This document shows positions 1 through 5,222 of a DNA stretch of 5,222 nucleotides, piece by piece. The DNA is from JAPUIN01 sp041580375 (GTDB taxonomy: Bacteria; Acidobacteriota; Polarisedimenticolia; Gp22-AA2). The stretch's first letter is position 1. Each line of letters starts with the position of its first letter. The notes under the pieces are model-generated. The model ran no database searches, was not told the origin of the DNA, and worked only from the letters and a program-made list of their open reading frames with translations. The position numbers and the translations under genes were made by a program. The stretch spans positions 1-5,222 of the forward strand of contig JBFGDZ010000201.1 in NCBI GenBank assembly GCA_041580375.1, given 5' to 3'.

Positions 1-435
1 CGCCGATCGCGTCTCCTGCAGGTCGATCCGCGGCGGGCGCGCGGTGACCGCGACGCGCTCCTCGAGCTCCTCCGACGGCGGCAGCACGATGCGCAGGCGG
101 CTCGTACCGCCCGCGGCGATCGACACCTCGGGCACCACGACGGTGGCGTAGCCGGGTCGCGCCACCGTGACGCGGTAGTCGTCCGCCGGGAACAGTCCGT
201 TGAAGTGAAACTCGCCTCCGTCGCCCGTCTCCCGTTCGCCGAGGAGGGGCTTCCCTCCCGTCCGCTCGAGGGACACGATCGCTCCCCGGATCGCGGCGCC
301 TCCGGAATCGGTGACGATCCCATCGAGGGAGCCGGCGCCGATCGCCCCGGCGGGCGCCGCCGTCGACGCCATGACGACGAGAAGGACGGGGCGGAGCGCG
401 GATCGCAGGATGGTCCTGAACGTGGTCCCCGCCAC
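1..435 (-). CDS. TonB-dependent receptor-like outer-membrane protein with N-terminal carboxypeptidase-regulatory-like domain (5' part only)
   Basis: This gene is cut by the left window edge; 145 codons are visible with no stop. I chose the GTG at 433-435 because it gives a good Sec signal peptide: arginines at residues 7, 11 and 15, then a hydrophobic stretch (PVLLVVMASTAAPAGA) and likely cleavage after an Ala-x-Ala near residue 31. The only in-frame ATG (370-372) would destroy that signal. Residues about 35-115 form a carboxypeptidase-regulatory-like beta-sandwich, recognisable from GIVTDSGGAAIRGAIVSLE, GEFHFNGLFPADDYRVTV and the following PGY. Next comes ERVAVTARPPRID, the linker that usually precedes a TonB plug in Oar-like receptors. 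Such proteins import large substrates across the outer membrane using TonB energy. The plug and barrel are off the window, so receptor identity is inferred; another secreted protein carrying this domain remains possible. The Shine-Dalgarno match is weak (GGTGG, 4 nt upstream). Confidence 0.82.
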   Translation of the reverse strand, partial: MAGTTFRTILRSALRPVLLVVMASTAAPAGAIGAGSLDGIVTDSGGAAIRGAIVSLERTGGKPLLGERETGDGGEFHFNGLFPADDYRVTVARPGYATVVVPEVSIAAGGTSRLRIVLPPSEELEERVAVTARPPRIDLQETRSA

Positions 436-484
436 AATGCCACCGGCCCCCGGGTCTGTTCGAGAAGAGAAAACGGCGACCTGG

Positions 485-490
485 AGTATA
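485..490 (-). promoter_or_regulatory. -10 element of a putative promoter for the TonB-receptor-like gene
   Basis: The minus strand reads TATACT, five of six matches to the sigma70 -10 consensus, about 50 bases upstream of the GTG start and in the least GC-rich part of the gap after lexA. Predicted transcription begins near 478. No good -35 sits at 16-18 bases (the 17-base position reads GTGCGC) and there is no TGn extension. The promoter may therefore depend on an activator or an alternative sigma factor, or the match may be chance. Confidence 0.42.
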
Positions 491-526
491 CGGAGATTCG
501 CCCCGTCGCGCACCGGTTTTTCGTTC

Positions 527-562
527 CCGGGACGGGTCCGCCGCGGCGGAGCGGGGGCCCGG
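527..562 (-). other. GC-rich inverted repeat downstream of lexA, possible weak terminator
   Basis: A perfect 14-base palindrome (TCCGCCGCGGCGGA, 537-550) is flanked by a second complementary pair (527-531 with 558-562), giving a two-part hairpin that begins four bases after the lexA stop. On the lexA transcript it is followed by an A-rich stretch (GAACGAAAAA) rather than a run of U. It does not fit a standard Rho-independent terminator in either direction. It may protect the 3' end, slow the polymerase, or be an accident of composition. Confidence 0.35.
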
Positions 563-565
563 CGA

Positions 566-1171
566 TCAGTGGAACTTGCGGATCAGACCGATCACGATCC
601 CCTGGATCTGGAGGTCCCCTTCCTCCACCAGGATCGACCGCATACGCGGGTTCGCGGGCCTGAGCTCGATCCGGCCGCCGCGACGGTAGAACTGCTTGAT
701 CGTGGCGTCGTCGCCCACGAGTGCGACGACGGTCTGGCCGTTCTCGGCGTCCCGCTGACGCTTGACGACGACGATGTCCCCGTCGCGGATCCCCTCGTCC
801 ACCATGCTCTCCCCGACGACGCGCAGCGCGAAGTTGTTCTCCCCGCGCAGCAGGATGTCGGGAACCTCGATCGTCTCCGGTGCGGCGATCGCCTCGATCG
901 GGCGCCCCGCGGCCACGCGGCCGAGCAGCGGCAGCGATGTCCCCGACGGAAGCGGCTCGACCAGCTCGAGGGCGCGCTTGCGGTTGTTCCAGGGGCTCCT
1001 CAGCACCCCCTTCTCCTCCAGGCGGCGCAGATGCTTCTGAACCGAGTTGTAGGACCGGAAGCGGAAGGCCCGGCGGATCTCGTCGTACGACGGCGAGATG
1101 CCCCGCTTTCGGATGTAGTCGCGGATGAACTCGAAGACGGCCCGCTGCCTCTCCGTCAACCCCGCCAACAT
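566..1171 (-). CDS. lexA: LexA, autocleavable SOS-response repressor (S24 family)
   Basis: The 201-residue product matches the usual LexA length (202 in E. coli). LexA represses DNA-repair genes and cuts itself when activated RecA filaments form. Residues 1-70 are the winged-helix DNA-binding domain (LTERQRAVFEFI; SPSYDEIRRAF; recognition region SYNSVQKHLRRLEEKGVL). Residues about 80-201 are the S24 protease domain. The Ala88-Gly89 cleavage site (RVAAGRP), nucleophile Ser122 (GESMVDEGIRDGD) and general base Lys159 (DATIKQF) are all present and spaced as in E. coli (84/85, 119, 156). I chose the ATG at 1169-1171 because it gives a canonical N terminus and has GGAGG five bases upstream. An in-frame ATG at 1292-1294 lies inside the promoter -10 box, so it cannot be the start from that promoter. 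The gene is apparently monocistronic with its own promoter. Its operator type cannot be read from the protein alone. Confidence 0.97.
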   Translation of the reverse strand: MLAGLTERQRAVFEFIRDYIRKRGISPSYDEIRRAFRFRSYNSVQKHLRRLEEKGVLRSPWNNRKRALELVEPLPSGTSLPLLGRVAAGRPIEAIAAPETIEVPDILLRGENNFALRVVGESMVDEGIRDGDIVVVKRQRDAENGQTVVALVGDDATIKQFYRRGGRIELRPANPRMRSILVEEGDLQIQGIVIGLIRKFH

Positions 1172-1176
1172 TCTCC

Positions 1177-1181
1177 CCTCC
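1177..1181 (-). promoter_or_regulatory. lexA ribosome-binding site
   Basis: The minus strand reads GGAGG followed by GGAGA directly before the ATG, giving five-base spacing. This decides the lexA start at 1171 over the longer in-frame reading. The same purine stretch (GGGGAG, 1173-1178) is complementary to CTCCCC at 1225-1230 in the leader, so the site could be masked in the mRNA. Confidence 0.8.
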
Positions 1182-1190
1182 GGCGCGCCC

Positions 1191-1223
1191 GTCGCCCGGC
1201 CCGTCCGGCCCGGGCGGAGCGAC
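1191..1223 (-). other. Predicted stem-loop in the lexA mRNA leader
   Basis: In the transcript, GTCGC (1219-1223) pairs with GCGAC (1191-1195) and GCCCG (1211-1215) pairs with CGGGC (1199-1203). Two further pairs (one a G-U wobble) and one C-C mismatch lie between them, and the loop is seven bases (GGCCGGA). That makes a stem of about 12 pairs in the middle of the leader. It lies inside the possible outer pairing of 1225-1230 with the Shine-Dalgarno region at 1173-1178, so the whole could form one long structure that masks the start site. The pairing is read by eye; no folding energy was computed. Confidence 0.4.
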
Positions 1224-1233
1224 CGGGGAGGGT

Positions 1234-1275
1234 CCCCGACGACGCTCCCCCCGGAGACCCCCGGGAACCCCCCCC
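1234..1275 (-). other. Four-tract G-run motif (putative G-quadruplex) in the lexA leader
   Basis: On the lexA sense strand the order is G8 (1268-1275), TTCCC, G5 (1258-1262), TCTCC, G6 (1247-1252), a nine-base loop, and G4 (1234-1237). Four tracts of at least four G with loops of 5, 5 and 9 bases satisfy the usual sequence rule for intramolecular quadruplexes with loops up to 12. The motif would start about eight bases after the predicted transcription start, and could form in RNA or on the non-template DNA strand. Competing G-C hairpins are possible because short C tracts lie between the runs. Confidence 0.45.
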
Positions 1276-1289
1276 GGAAGACGGTACGG

Positions 1290-1318
1290 AGCATAGGTGT
1301 AAATCAGGTGGAAGTCAA
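1290..1318 (-). promoter_or_regulatory. lexA promoter, sigma70 type
   Basis: The minus strand carries TTGACT (1313-1318, five of six consensus bases), a 17-base spacer, and TATGCT (1290-1295, four of six including the key first, second and last bases). It lies in a local AT-richer pocket within otherwise very GC-rich DNA, starting 21 bases after the upstream gene's stop. Transcription should begin near 1283, giving an untranslated leader of about 110 nt before the lexA ATG. Confidence 0.75.
1295..1315. repeat. Imperfect direct repeat inside the lexA promoter; candidate LexA operator
   Basis: The plus strand has AGGTGTAAAT (1295-1304) and AGGTGGAAGT (1306-1315), eight of ten bases identical with an 11-base period, about one helical turn. 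The repeat fills the promoter spacer and overlaps the edges of both the -10 and -35 hexamers, where a repressor would block RNA polymerase. lexA is autoregulated in most bacteria, and alphaproteobacterial LexA also binds a direct repeat with 11-base period (GTTC-N7-GTTC). The motif itself differs, and I found no CTGT-N8-ACAG or GAAC-N4-GTTC box in this region. Confidence 0.35.
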
Positions 1319-1339
1319 GCGTGAGGGTCGAGCGGCTCG

Positions 1340-3334
1340 TCAGCGCGGCGGGGGAGGAGGAGGCGCTCCGGGGAACGACTGCGGGTCGCCCGGCAGGGCG
1401 GCGGGGCCGCTCCCGGGGGGCCCGGTCGGCCGGCCCGCGTCGTCCTTCCAGAGCGCGAAGAGGTAGAAGATGATGTCGTCCGGATCGAAGCGCGGATCGG
1501 CGAATTCCCTCATGTCCGCATGGGCGCGGTACTCGTTGATGAGATACCGCAGCACCTCGGCGAACGGACGTGAGTGCTCCGATCGCTCGACGAGGAAGAC
1601 GGCGCTGCGGGGCAGCTTACCGATCGCCTCGAGGTCGAGCACGGAGGGATCGCTGATGAGGTAGAGATTCGGTCGATCCCCGATCAGGTACGTCAGTGTC
1701 TCGCGTCCGTAGCTGTGCAGGACGTAGACGATCGGTTCGGGAGGCAGCGCGGTGCGCACGAAGATCCCCATGATGGTCTGCGTCGGCCAGAAGAAGCGCA
1801 TCGCGTTCTCGGAGCGTCCCACCCTCAGGAAGTGCTGCTGAAACCCCTGCACCGACACGGTGGCCGCCAGCCCCGCGAGCGCGGCGGCGCCGAGAACGGC
1901 GCCCGTCCGCCGGCCGAGCCGCGACAGCTCGTCGCCCACCCCTCCCGCCACGATCGCCGCGAGCAGGCAGAACCAGGGGGCGTTGATGAGCAGCCGCGTG
2001 AGGCTCGGTCCCGCCGGCCCGACCAGCACGAGAACCGCCAGCACGCACAGGAGGATCAGCCCCGTCACGCGGTCCCGCCGTCCCGTCGCCACGCTCCAGA
2101 TGACGCCGATCAGACCGAGCGTGGCGAGAGCCGCGACGGGGACGGTCTCCGGTTCGAAGCCGGCCAGCGGATAGACGGCGCTCACTCCGTCGCCGATGAA
2201 ATCGCTCAACTGGACGACGCCGTAGCGGATCGGGAGATAGTTCAGCAGGGTCGCGGCGTGCAGCAGGTTGGATCCCAGACCCGCGCTCCCCGGGATCGAG
2301 GCGTACGCGCCGCGCAGGACGAATCCGAGCGGACCCAGGCCGGAGAGGATCATGTTGACGAGGATCAGGCCGGCCGCCGCTCCGAAGGCGAGCAGGACCG
2401 GCCGGCGCGCGGTGGCCGGCGATCGATCGAGGAATCGTCGCAGCAGCAGGAAGGCGAGGATCGCCACGGCGACGGTGCGGAACGACGTGTAGGTCCAGAA
2501 CCCCAGGCCGAGGGCCGCTCCCCAGGCGAGGTGATGGCGCAGGCGTCCGGTGTCGAGCGCGCGCAGGAAGAAGCCGATCGTCGCGATCGCGAACAGAGGA
2601 GCGAGGATCGCCCGGAGGCCGACCCGGCTGTAGAGCAGATGCCAGGGCGAGACGGCCAGGAACACGGCCGCGACGAGGGCGACGCCCCGGCCGTACCGGC
2701 GGCGCGCGAAGAGGTAGAGCGCCAGGATCGTGATCGTCCCGACGCCGATCGCCACCGCGCGCACAGGGACGATGAGGCCCAGCAGCTCGCGTCCCGCCGC
2801 GTCGCGGAGCGGCGCCGCCCGCAGGCCGAAGACGGCCGGCATCGACTGCAGGAGATTGATCTGCAGGTCCCGCATGCCGAGCGAGAGCGCGGCGAGCTGG
2901 TGGAACATCGTCTCCCGGCTCAGGCCGCGCTCCGTGACGGTCGAGAAACTCTTCCCCATCGCGATCTCGCGCGCCTCGAGGGCGTTGATCGCCTCGTCGT
3001 TGTTGAGTCCGGGAGGGATGACGTCAATGCGATACAAGCGCAGGTGCAGTCCGCCCAGGAGGATGAGCAGGATCAGAACCCACTCCCACGCGGCCGGCGA
3101 ACCGGTAACCCCGCCGTCCGGTTCCCCGGCGCGCGCCTTCTCCCTGCGGCCGAGAATGAAGACGCCGGCGGCCGCCGCGTAGAGGACGATGCCGCATGCG
3201 ACGCCCCAGAGGGGACCGAGCCCTTTGTTCGACAGCAGCGTCTGAGCGGCCAGCGCCAGCGCCACCGCGATCGTCGTCCCGAAGCGTTCCGCGATGCGCG
3301 CCGCCGCGGTGCGCTCCCGGCCGTGCGCGCTCAA
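1340..3334 (-). CDS. GT39/ArnT-type polytopic membrane glycosyltransferase (PMT_2-like)
   Basis: The 664-residue protein is an integral inner-membrane enzyme of the GT-C class. Such enzymes transfer a sugar from a polyprenyl-phosphate donor to a protein, lipid or glycan on the periplasmic side. I see about 13 hydrophobic segments between residues 20 and 495. The first periplasmic loop has the family signature PPGLNNDEAINALEA, with the acidic pair Asp113-Glu114 at the catalytic position. SPWHLLYSRVGLRAIL (229-244) and GFWTYTSFR (278-286) are also typical of bacterial GT39 relatives. Residues about 505-632 form a soluble C-terminal domain, followed by a Gly/Pro-rich tail ending in six prolines and Arg. 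The start is TTG, the first usable start after the sulfatase-like gene. The gap between the two genes is 28 bases, so they are probably co-transcribed. Donor and acceptor cannot be told from sequence. Confidence 0.87.
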   Translation of the reverse strand: MSAHGRERTAAARIAERFGTTIAVALALAAQTLLSNKGLGPLWGVACGIVLYAAAAGVFILGRREKARAGEPDGGVTGSPAAWEWVLILLILLGGLHLRLYRIDVIPPGLNNDEAINALEAREIAMGKSFSTVTERGLSRETMFHQLAALSLGMRDLQINLLQSMPAVFGLRAAPLRDAAGRELLGLIVPVRAVAIGVGTITILALYLFARRRYGRGVALVAAVFLAVSPWHLLYSRVGLRAILAPLFAIATIGFFLRALDTGRLRHHLAWGAALGLGFWTYTSFRTVAVAILAFLLLRRFLDRSPATARRPVLLAFGAAAGLILVNMILSGLGPLGFVLRGAYASIPGSAGLGSNLLHAATLLNYLPIRYGVVQLSDFIGDGVSAVYPLAGFEPETVPVAALATLGLIGVIWSVATGRRDRVTGLILLCVLAVLVLVGPAGPSLTRLLINAPWFCLLAAIVAGGVGDELSRLGRRTGAVLGAAALAGLAATVSVQGFQQHFLRVGRSENAMRFFWPTQTIMGIFVRTALPPEPIVYVLHSYGRETLTYLIGDRPNLYLISDPSVLDLEAIGKLPRSAVFLVERSEHSRPFAEVLRYLINEYRAHADMREFADPRFDPDDIIFYLFALWKDDAGRPTGPPGSGPAALPGDPQSFPGAPPPPPPR

Positions 3335-3339
3335 TCGGG

Positions 3340-3357
3340 CCTCACGCGTCGTCCTCC
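3340..3357 (-). promoter_or_regulatory. Ribosome-binding region of the glycosyltransferase gene, start ambiguous
   Basis: Two Shine-Dalgarno-like elements precede the TTG at 3332-3334. GAGG (3340-3343) has five-base spacing and fits the TTG. A stronger GGAGGA (3352-3357) is 17 bases away, too far for the TTG but correctly spaced for a GTG at 3343-3345. That GTG opens only a four-codon frame whose TGA overlaps the TTG (TTGA), which suggests either a tiny leader reading frame or chance. Confidence 0.5.
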
Positions 3358-3362
3358 GTCGA

Positions 3363-5198
3363 TCAATCGATGTAGCCGAGGGATCTTAGTCGCTCGCGGA
3401 TCTCGTCGTCCAGAACGATCTCCTGATCGGGCCCCGCCGGGCGGTTCCGCCACAGGAAGAAAGCCCGCTCGCGGCCGGAGGCCTGCGGAGGCCGGACGTA
3501 CGCGGCCTCGTGATTGGGCGCTCCGAGCGTGAAGGGCATTCCGGACGGGCGCGCGCGCTCTCCGCCCAGATGGACGCGCGCCGCGTCGGCCTCTCCGTCG
3601 ATCAGGAGATGGAACGTGACTCGCGCGTCGGCCGGCGCCGTCGTGAACGAGAGTCCTCCCGCATCCGACTGATCGACGTCGGAGAATCGCAGCGTGCGTC
3701 CCATCTCGATGTCGTAGTGCCCGGCGATCCCCAGAAGCGGCACGACGGTGCGGAAGATCCCTTCCGTGACGAGCTGGCCCTGGAACCGCGCGGGGCGCCC
3801 GTCGCCGGTCCAGCTCAGGTTCCACCCGCCGGAGAGCAGATCGACCTCGCGGAACAGCGTCGACAGGAGGGCCCGCCGGTCCTCCGGCCGGCTCCCGGCC
3901 AGATCGCGCGTCTCCCGGCGATCGGCGTCGAGGTCGTACAGCTCGGAGCGATCCTCCCCCATGAAATGGATCAGCTTGAGCGGCTCGAGGCGCAGCGCCT
4001 TGCGGTACGCGTTCAGCCGGATCGTCTCGCTCACCAGGGGCCGGCGACCGGTCGGCGCGTCGCCGCGCACGACGGGGAGGAGGCTCAGTCCGCGCGGTTG
4101 CGCGCCCTCCGCCGGTGACCCCGCGAGATCCAGGATCGTCGGCATGACGTCGACGCCGCTCACCGGGTACGCGACGCGCCGTCCGGCGCCCTCACCCGCC
4201 GGCCGGTCGCCACCCCGTCCGCGGACCGCCGGTGGCGCGATCACCAGGGGGACGCGGATCGACTCCTCGTAGAGCTGGCGGCCGTGCCCCATCGACCCGT
4301 GGTCCTTGAACTCCTCGCCGTGATCCGCGGTGACGATCACCCAGGTCCGATCCGCCCGCGCGCGCGCGGCGAGCGCGTCCAGCAGCCGTCCGAGCGCATC
4401 GTCGACGAACCGGATCTCCCCGTCATAGCGCGCCCGGAGGTACCCGCCGTACCCGTCCGGCAGGGGCGCGGCCGGATCCAGGAATCGGGAGATCGAGTCG
4501 TACGTCGCGTCGAGCGGCCCGTCGTACGCGCTGGGGAAGAGATCCCGGTATTCGGCCGGCGGAGCGTAGGGCCAGTGCGGATCGAAATAGTGCACGAACA
4601 GGAAGAGCGGCGCGCGGCGCGGGCGCGCGAGCCACTCGAGAGCGGCCTCCGTGACCTCGTCCGCGTTCGGCTCCATGCCGGCCTCCAGCCGGTAGCCCGG
4701 CCGGGAGATCCCGAAATCCTCGAACGTCCCGAATCCCCGATCGAACCCGAACGGGGCGGAGGCGTACACGTGCGAGACGAACGCGGCCGTCTCGTATCCG
4801 GCCGCGCGCAGCGCCTGCGCCAGCGTCGGGACGTCGTCCGCGAGGCGCAGCCCGTCGTTCTCCACGCGGTGGTCCGAGGGGTAGAGGCCCGTGTGGATCG
4901 ACATGAGCGACGGCAGGGTCCAGGGCGCGGTGGCCCAGGCGTTCTCGAACACGACGCCGCGCGACGCCAGGGCGTCGAGACGGGGGGAGGTCGGCCGGAC
5001 GGATCCGTACGCTCCGAGATGGTCGGCGCGCAGCGTGTCGATCACGACGAGGAGGACGTCGGGCCGCCCCGCGACGTCGGGGCCGGGCGCGCAGGAGAGG
5101 ATCGCGATCAGCGCCGCGATGGCGGCCGGCAGTGCCGCCCGGCGGAGACGCGCCCGCCGCCCCGGCGGGGCGCGCCGCTCGCTCGCGGGGCGGCTCAC
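3363..5198 (-). CDS. Sulfatase/alkaline-phosphatase-superfamily hydrolase or transferase, predicted lipoprotein
   Basis: The 611-residue protein has an Arg-rich N terminus, a hydrophobic stretch (AAIAALIAIL) and a plausible lipobox ILSC with Cys36, so it is probably exported and lipid-anchored. The superfamily metal site is complete: Asp54 in VVIDTLRADHLGAYG, His208 in HYFDPHWPYAPP, Asp292-His293 in TADHGEE, and His305 in MGHGRQLYEESIRVP. At the nucleophile position the sequence is TLPSL (94-98) instead of the C/S-x-P-x-R that sulfatases need to make formylglycine. Thr94 would thus be the nucleophile, as in phosphoethanolamine transferases. Sulfate-ester hydrolysis is therefore doubtful, and phosphoester hydrolysis or phospho-group transfer is more likely. 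Residues about 440-590 form a beta-rich accessory region, and the chain ends in LRSLGYID, a tail I recall from many such proteins. The GTG start has GAGG five bases upstream. A glycosyltransferase gene follows after 28 bases. Confidence 0.9.
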   Translation of the reverse strand: MSRPASERRAPPGRRARLRRAALPAAIAALIAILSCAPGPDVAGRPDVLLVVIDTLRADHLGAYGSVRPTSPRLDALASRGVVFENAWATAPWTLPSLMSIHTGLYPSDHRVENDGLRLADDVPTLAQALRAAGYETAAFVSHVYASAPFGFDRGFGTFEDFGISRPGYRLEAGMEPNADEVTEAALEWLARPRRAPLFLFVHYFDPHWPYAPPAEYRDLFPSAYDGPLDATYDSISRFLDPAAPLPDGYGGYLRARYDGEIRFVDDALGRLLDALAARARADRTWVIVTADHGEEFKDHGSMGHGRQLYEESIRVPLVIAPPAVRGRGGDRPAGEGAGRRVAYPVSGVDVMPTILDLAGSPAEGAQPRGLSLLPVVRGDAPTGRRPLVSETIRLNAYRKALRLEPLKLIHFMGEDRSELYDLDADRRETRDLAGSRPEDRRALLSTLFREVDLLSGGWNLSWTGDGRPARFQGQLVTEGIFRTVVPLLGIAGHYDIEMGRTLRFSDVDQSDAGGLSFTTAPADARVTFHLLIDGEADAARVHLGGERARPSGMPFTLGAPNHEAAYVRPPQASGRERAFFLWRNRPAGPDQEIVLDDEIRERLRSLGYID

Positions 5199-5222
5199 GG
5201 GCGCCTCAGGATCGGGCGGCCG
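5199..5222 (-). other. Start-proximal leader of the sulfatase-like gene; upstream gene not resolvable
   Basis: Only 24 bases are present before the GTG. They contain GAGG (5204-5207), the ribosome-binding site. The overlapping TGA (5206-5208) could be the stop of an upstream gene in the same operon, but nothing in the window confirms it. No promoter is seen here. Confidence 0.35.

Noticed and set aside
1172..1294. N-terminal extension of LexA by 41 residues from the ATG at 1292-1294
   Set aside because: That ATG is part of the -10 hexamer, so it would not be transcribed from the lexA promoter. The extension is Gly/Arg/Pro-rich and unlike LexA, while the ATG at 1171 has an excellent ribosome-binding site.
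311..1324. Plus-strand open frame of 337 codons opposite lexA and its promoter
   Set aside because: It is low-complexity and Arg/Pro/Asp-rich, runs through the lexA promoter, and has no family features. LexA on the other strand is unambiguous.
1319..1342. Possible terminator between the glycosyltransferase and lexA (CGAGCCGCTCG)
   Set aside because: The stem is only four base pairs with a three-base loop and no U-tract follows.
1574..3532. Very long open frame on the plus strand, 652 codons, opposite the glycosyltransferase
   Set aside because: Its product is almost all Arg, Asp, Glu, Gln, Ala and Gly with no recognisable domain or hydrophobic core. It is the expected mirror of a GC-rich coding strand, and the opposite frame encodes a clear membrane protein.
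3331..3825. Minus-strand open frame of 164 codons overlapping the end of the sulfatase-like gene
   Set aside because: It is a shifted reading of the same strand, rich in Arg, with no domain. The sulfatase frame through this region is continuous and ends in a recognisable tail.
1..5222. Frequent GATC and CGATCG words throughout
   Set aside because: They mostly fall on Ile, Asp and Ser/Arg codon combinations (ATC, GAT, TCG, CGA) within genes and show no regular spacing or clustering at control regions, so composition explains them.

Overview
The window is a compact, very GC-rich bacterial segment with four protein genes, all read from the minus strand (right to left): a sulfatase/alkaline-phosphatase-superfamily lipoprotein (3363-5198), a GT39/ArnT-type membrane glycosyltransferase (1340-3334), the SOS repressor LexA (566-1171), and the first 145 codons of a TonB-receptor-like outer-membrane protein (1-435, cut by the left edge). 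No RNA gene, mobile element or CRISPR array is visible. The host is probably a high-GC Gram-negative. The fusion of an N-terminal carboxypeptidase-regulatory-like domain to a presumed TonB receptor, and a sulfatase ending in LRSLGYID, are features I associate with Acidobacteriota and neighbouring phyla. That placement is inference, because no rRNA is present.

Layout by transcription. The sulfatase-like gene starts with GTG next to the right edge. The glycosyltransferase follows after 28 bases with a TTG start, so the two very likely share a transcript whose promoter lies outside the window. Between the glycosyltransferase and lexA is a 168-base gap. It holds a strong sigma70-type promoter (TTGACT, 17-base spacer, TATGCT) that gives lexA its own transcript with a leader of about 110 nt. 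A 130-base gap after lexA holds a GC-rich inverted repeat without a U-tract and a TATACT -10 element for the TonB-receptor-like gene.

How the genes relate. The first two encode envelope enzymes that could act together on a surface glycan or lipid-linked sugar: one transfers sugars on the periplasmic face, the other hydrolyses or transfers phosphate or sulfate esters. LexA is a complete, autocleavable repressor with no evident functional link to either neighbour. The least explained part of the window is the lexA control region. It contains an imperfect direct repeat (AGGTG, 11-base period) inside the promoter spacer, a four-tract G-run series at the start of the leader, and leader segments able to pair alternatively with the lexA Shine-Dalgarno sequence. 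These are the main candidates for something undescribed, but in DNA this GC-rich some of it may be coincidence.
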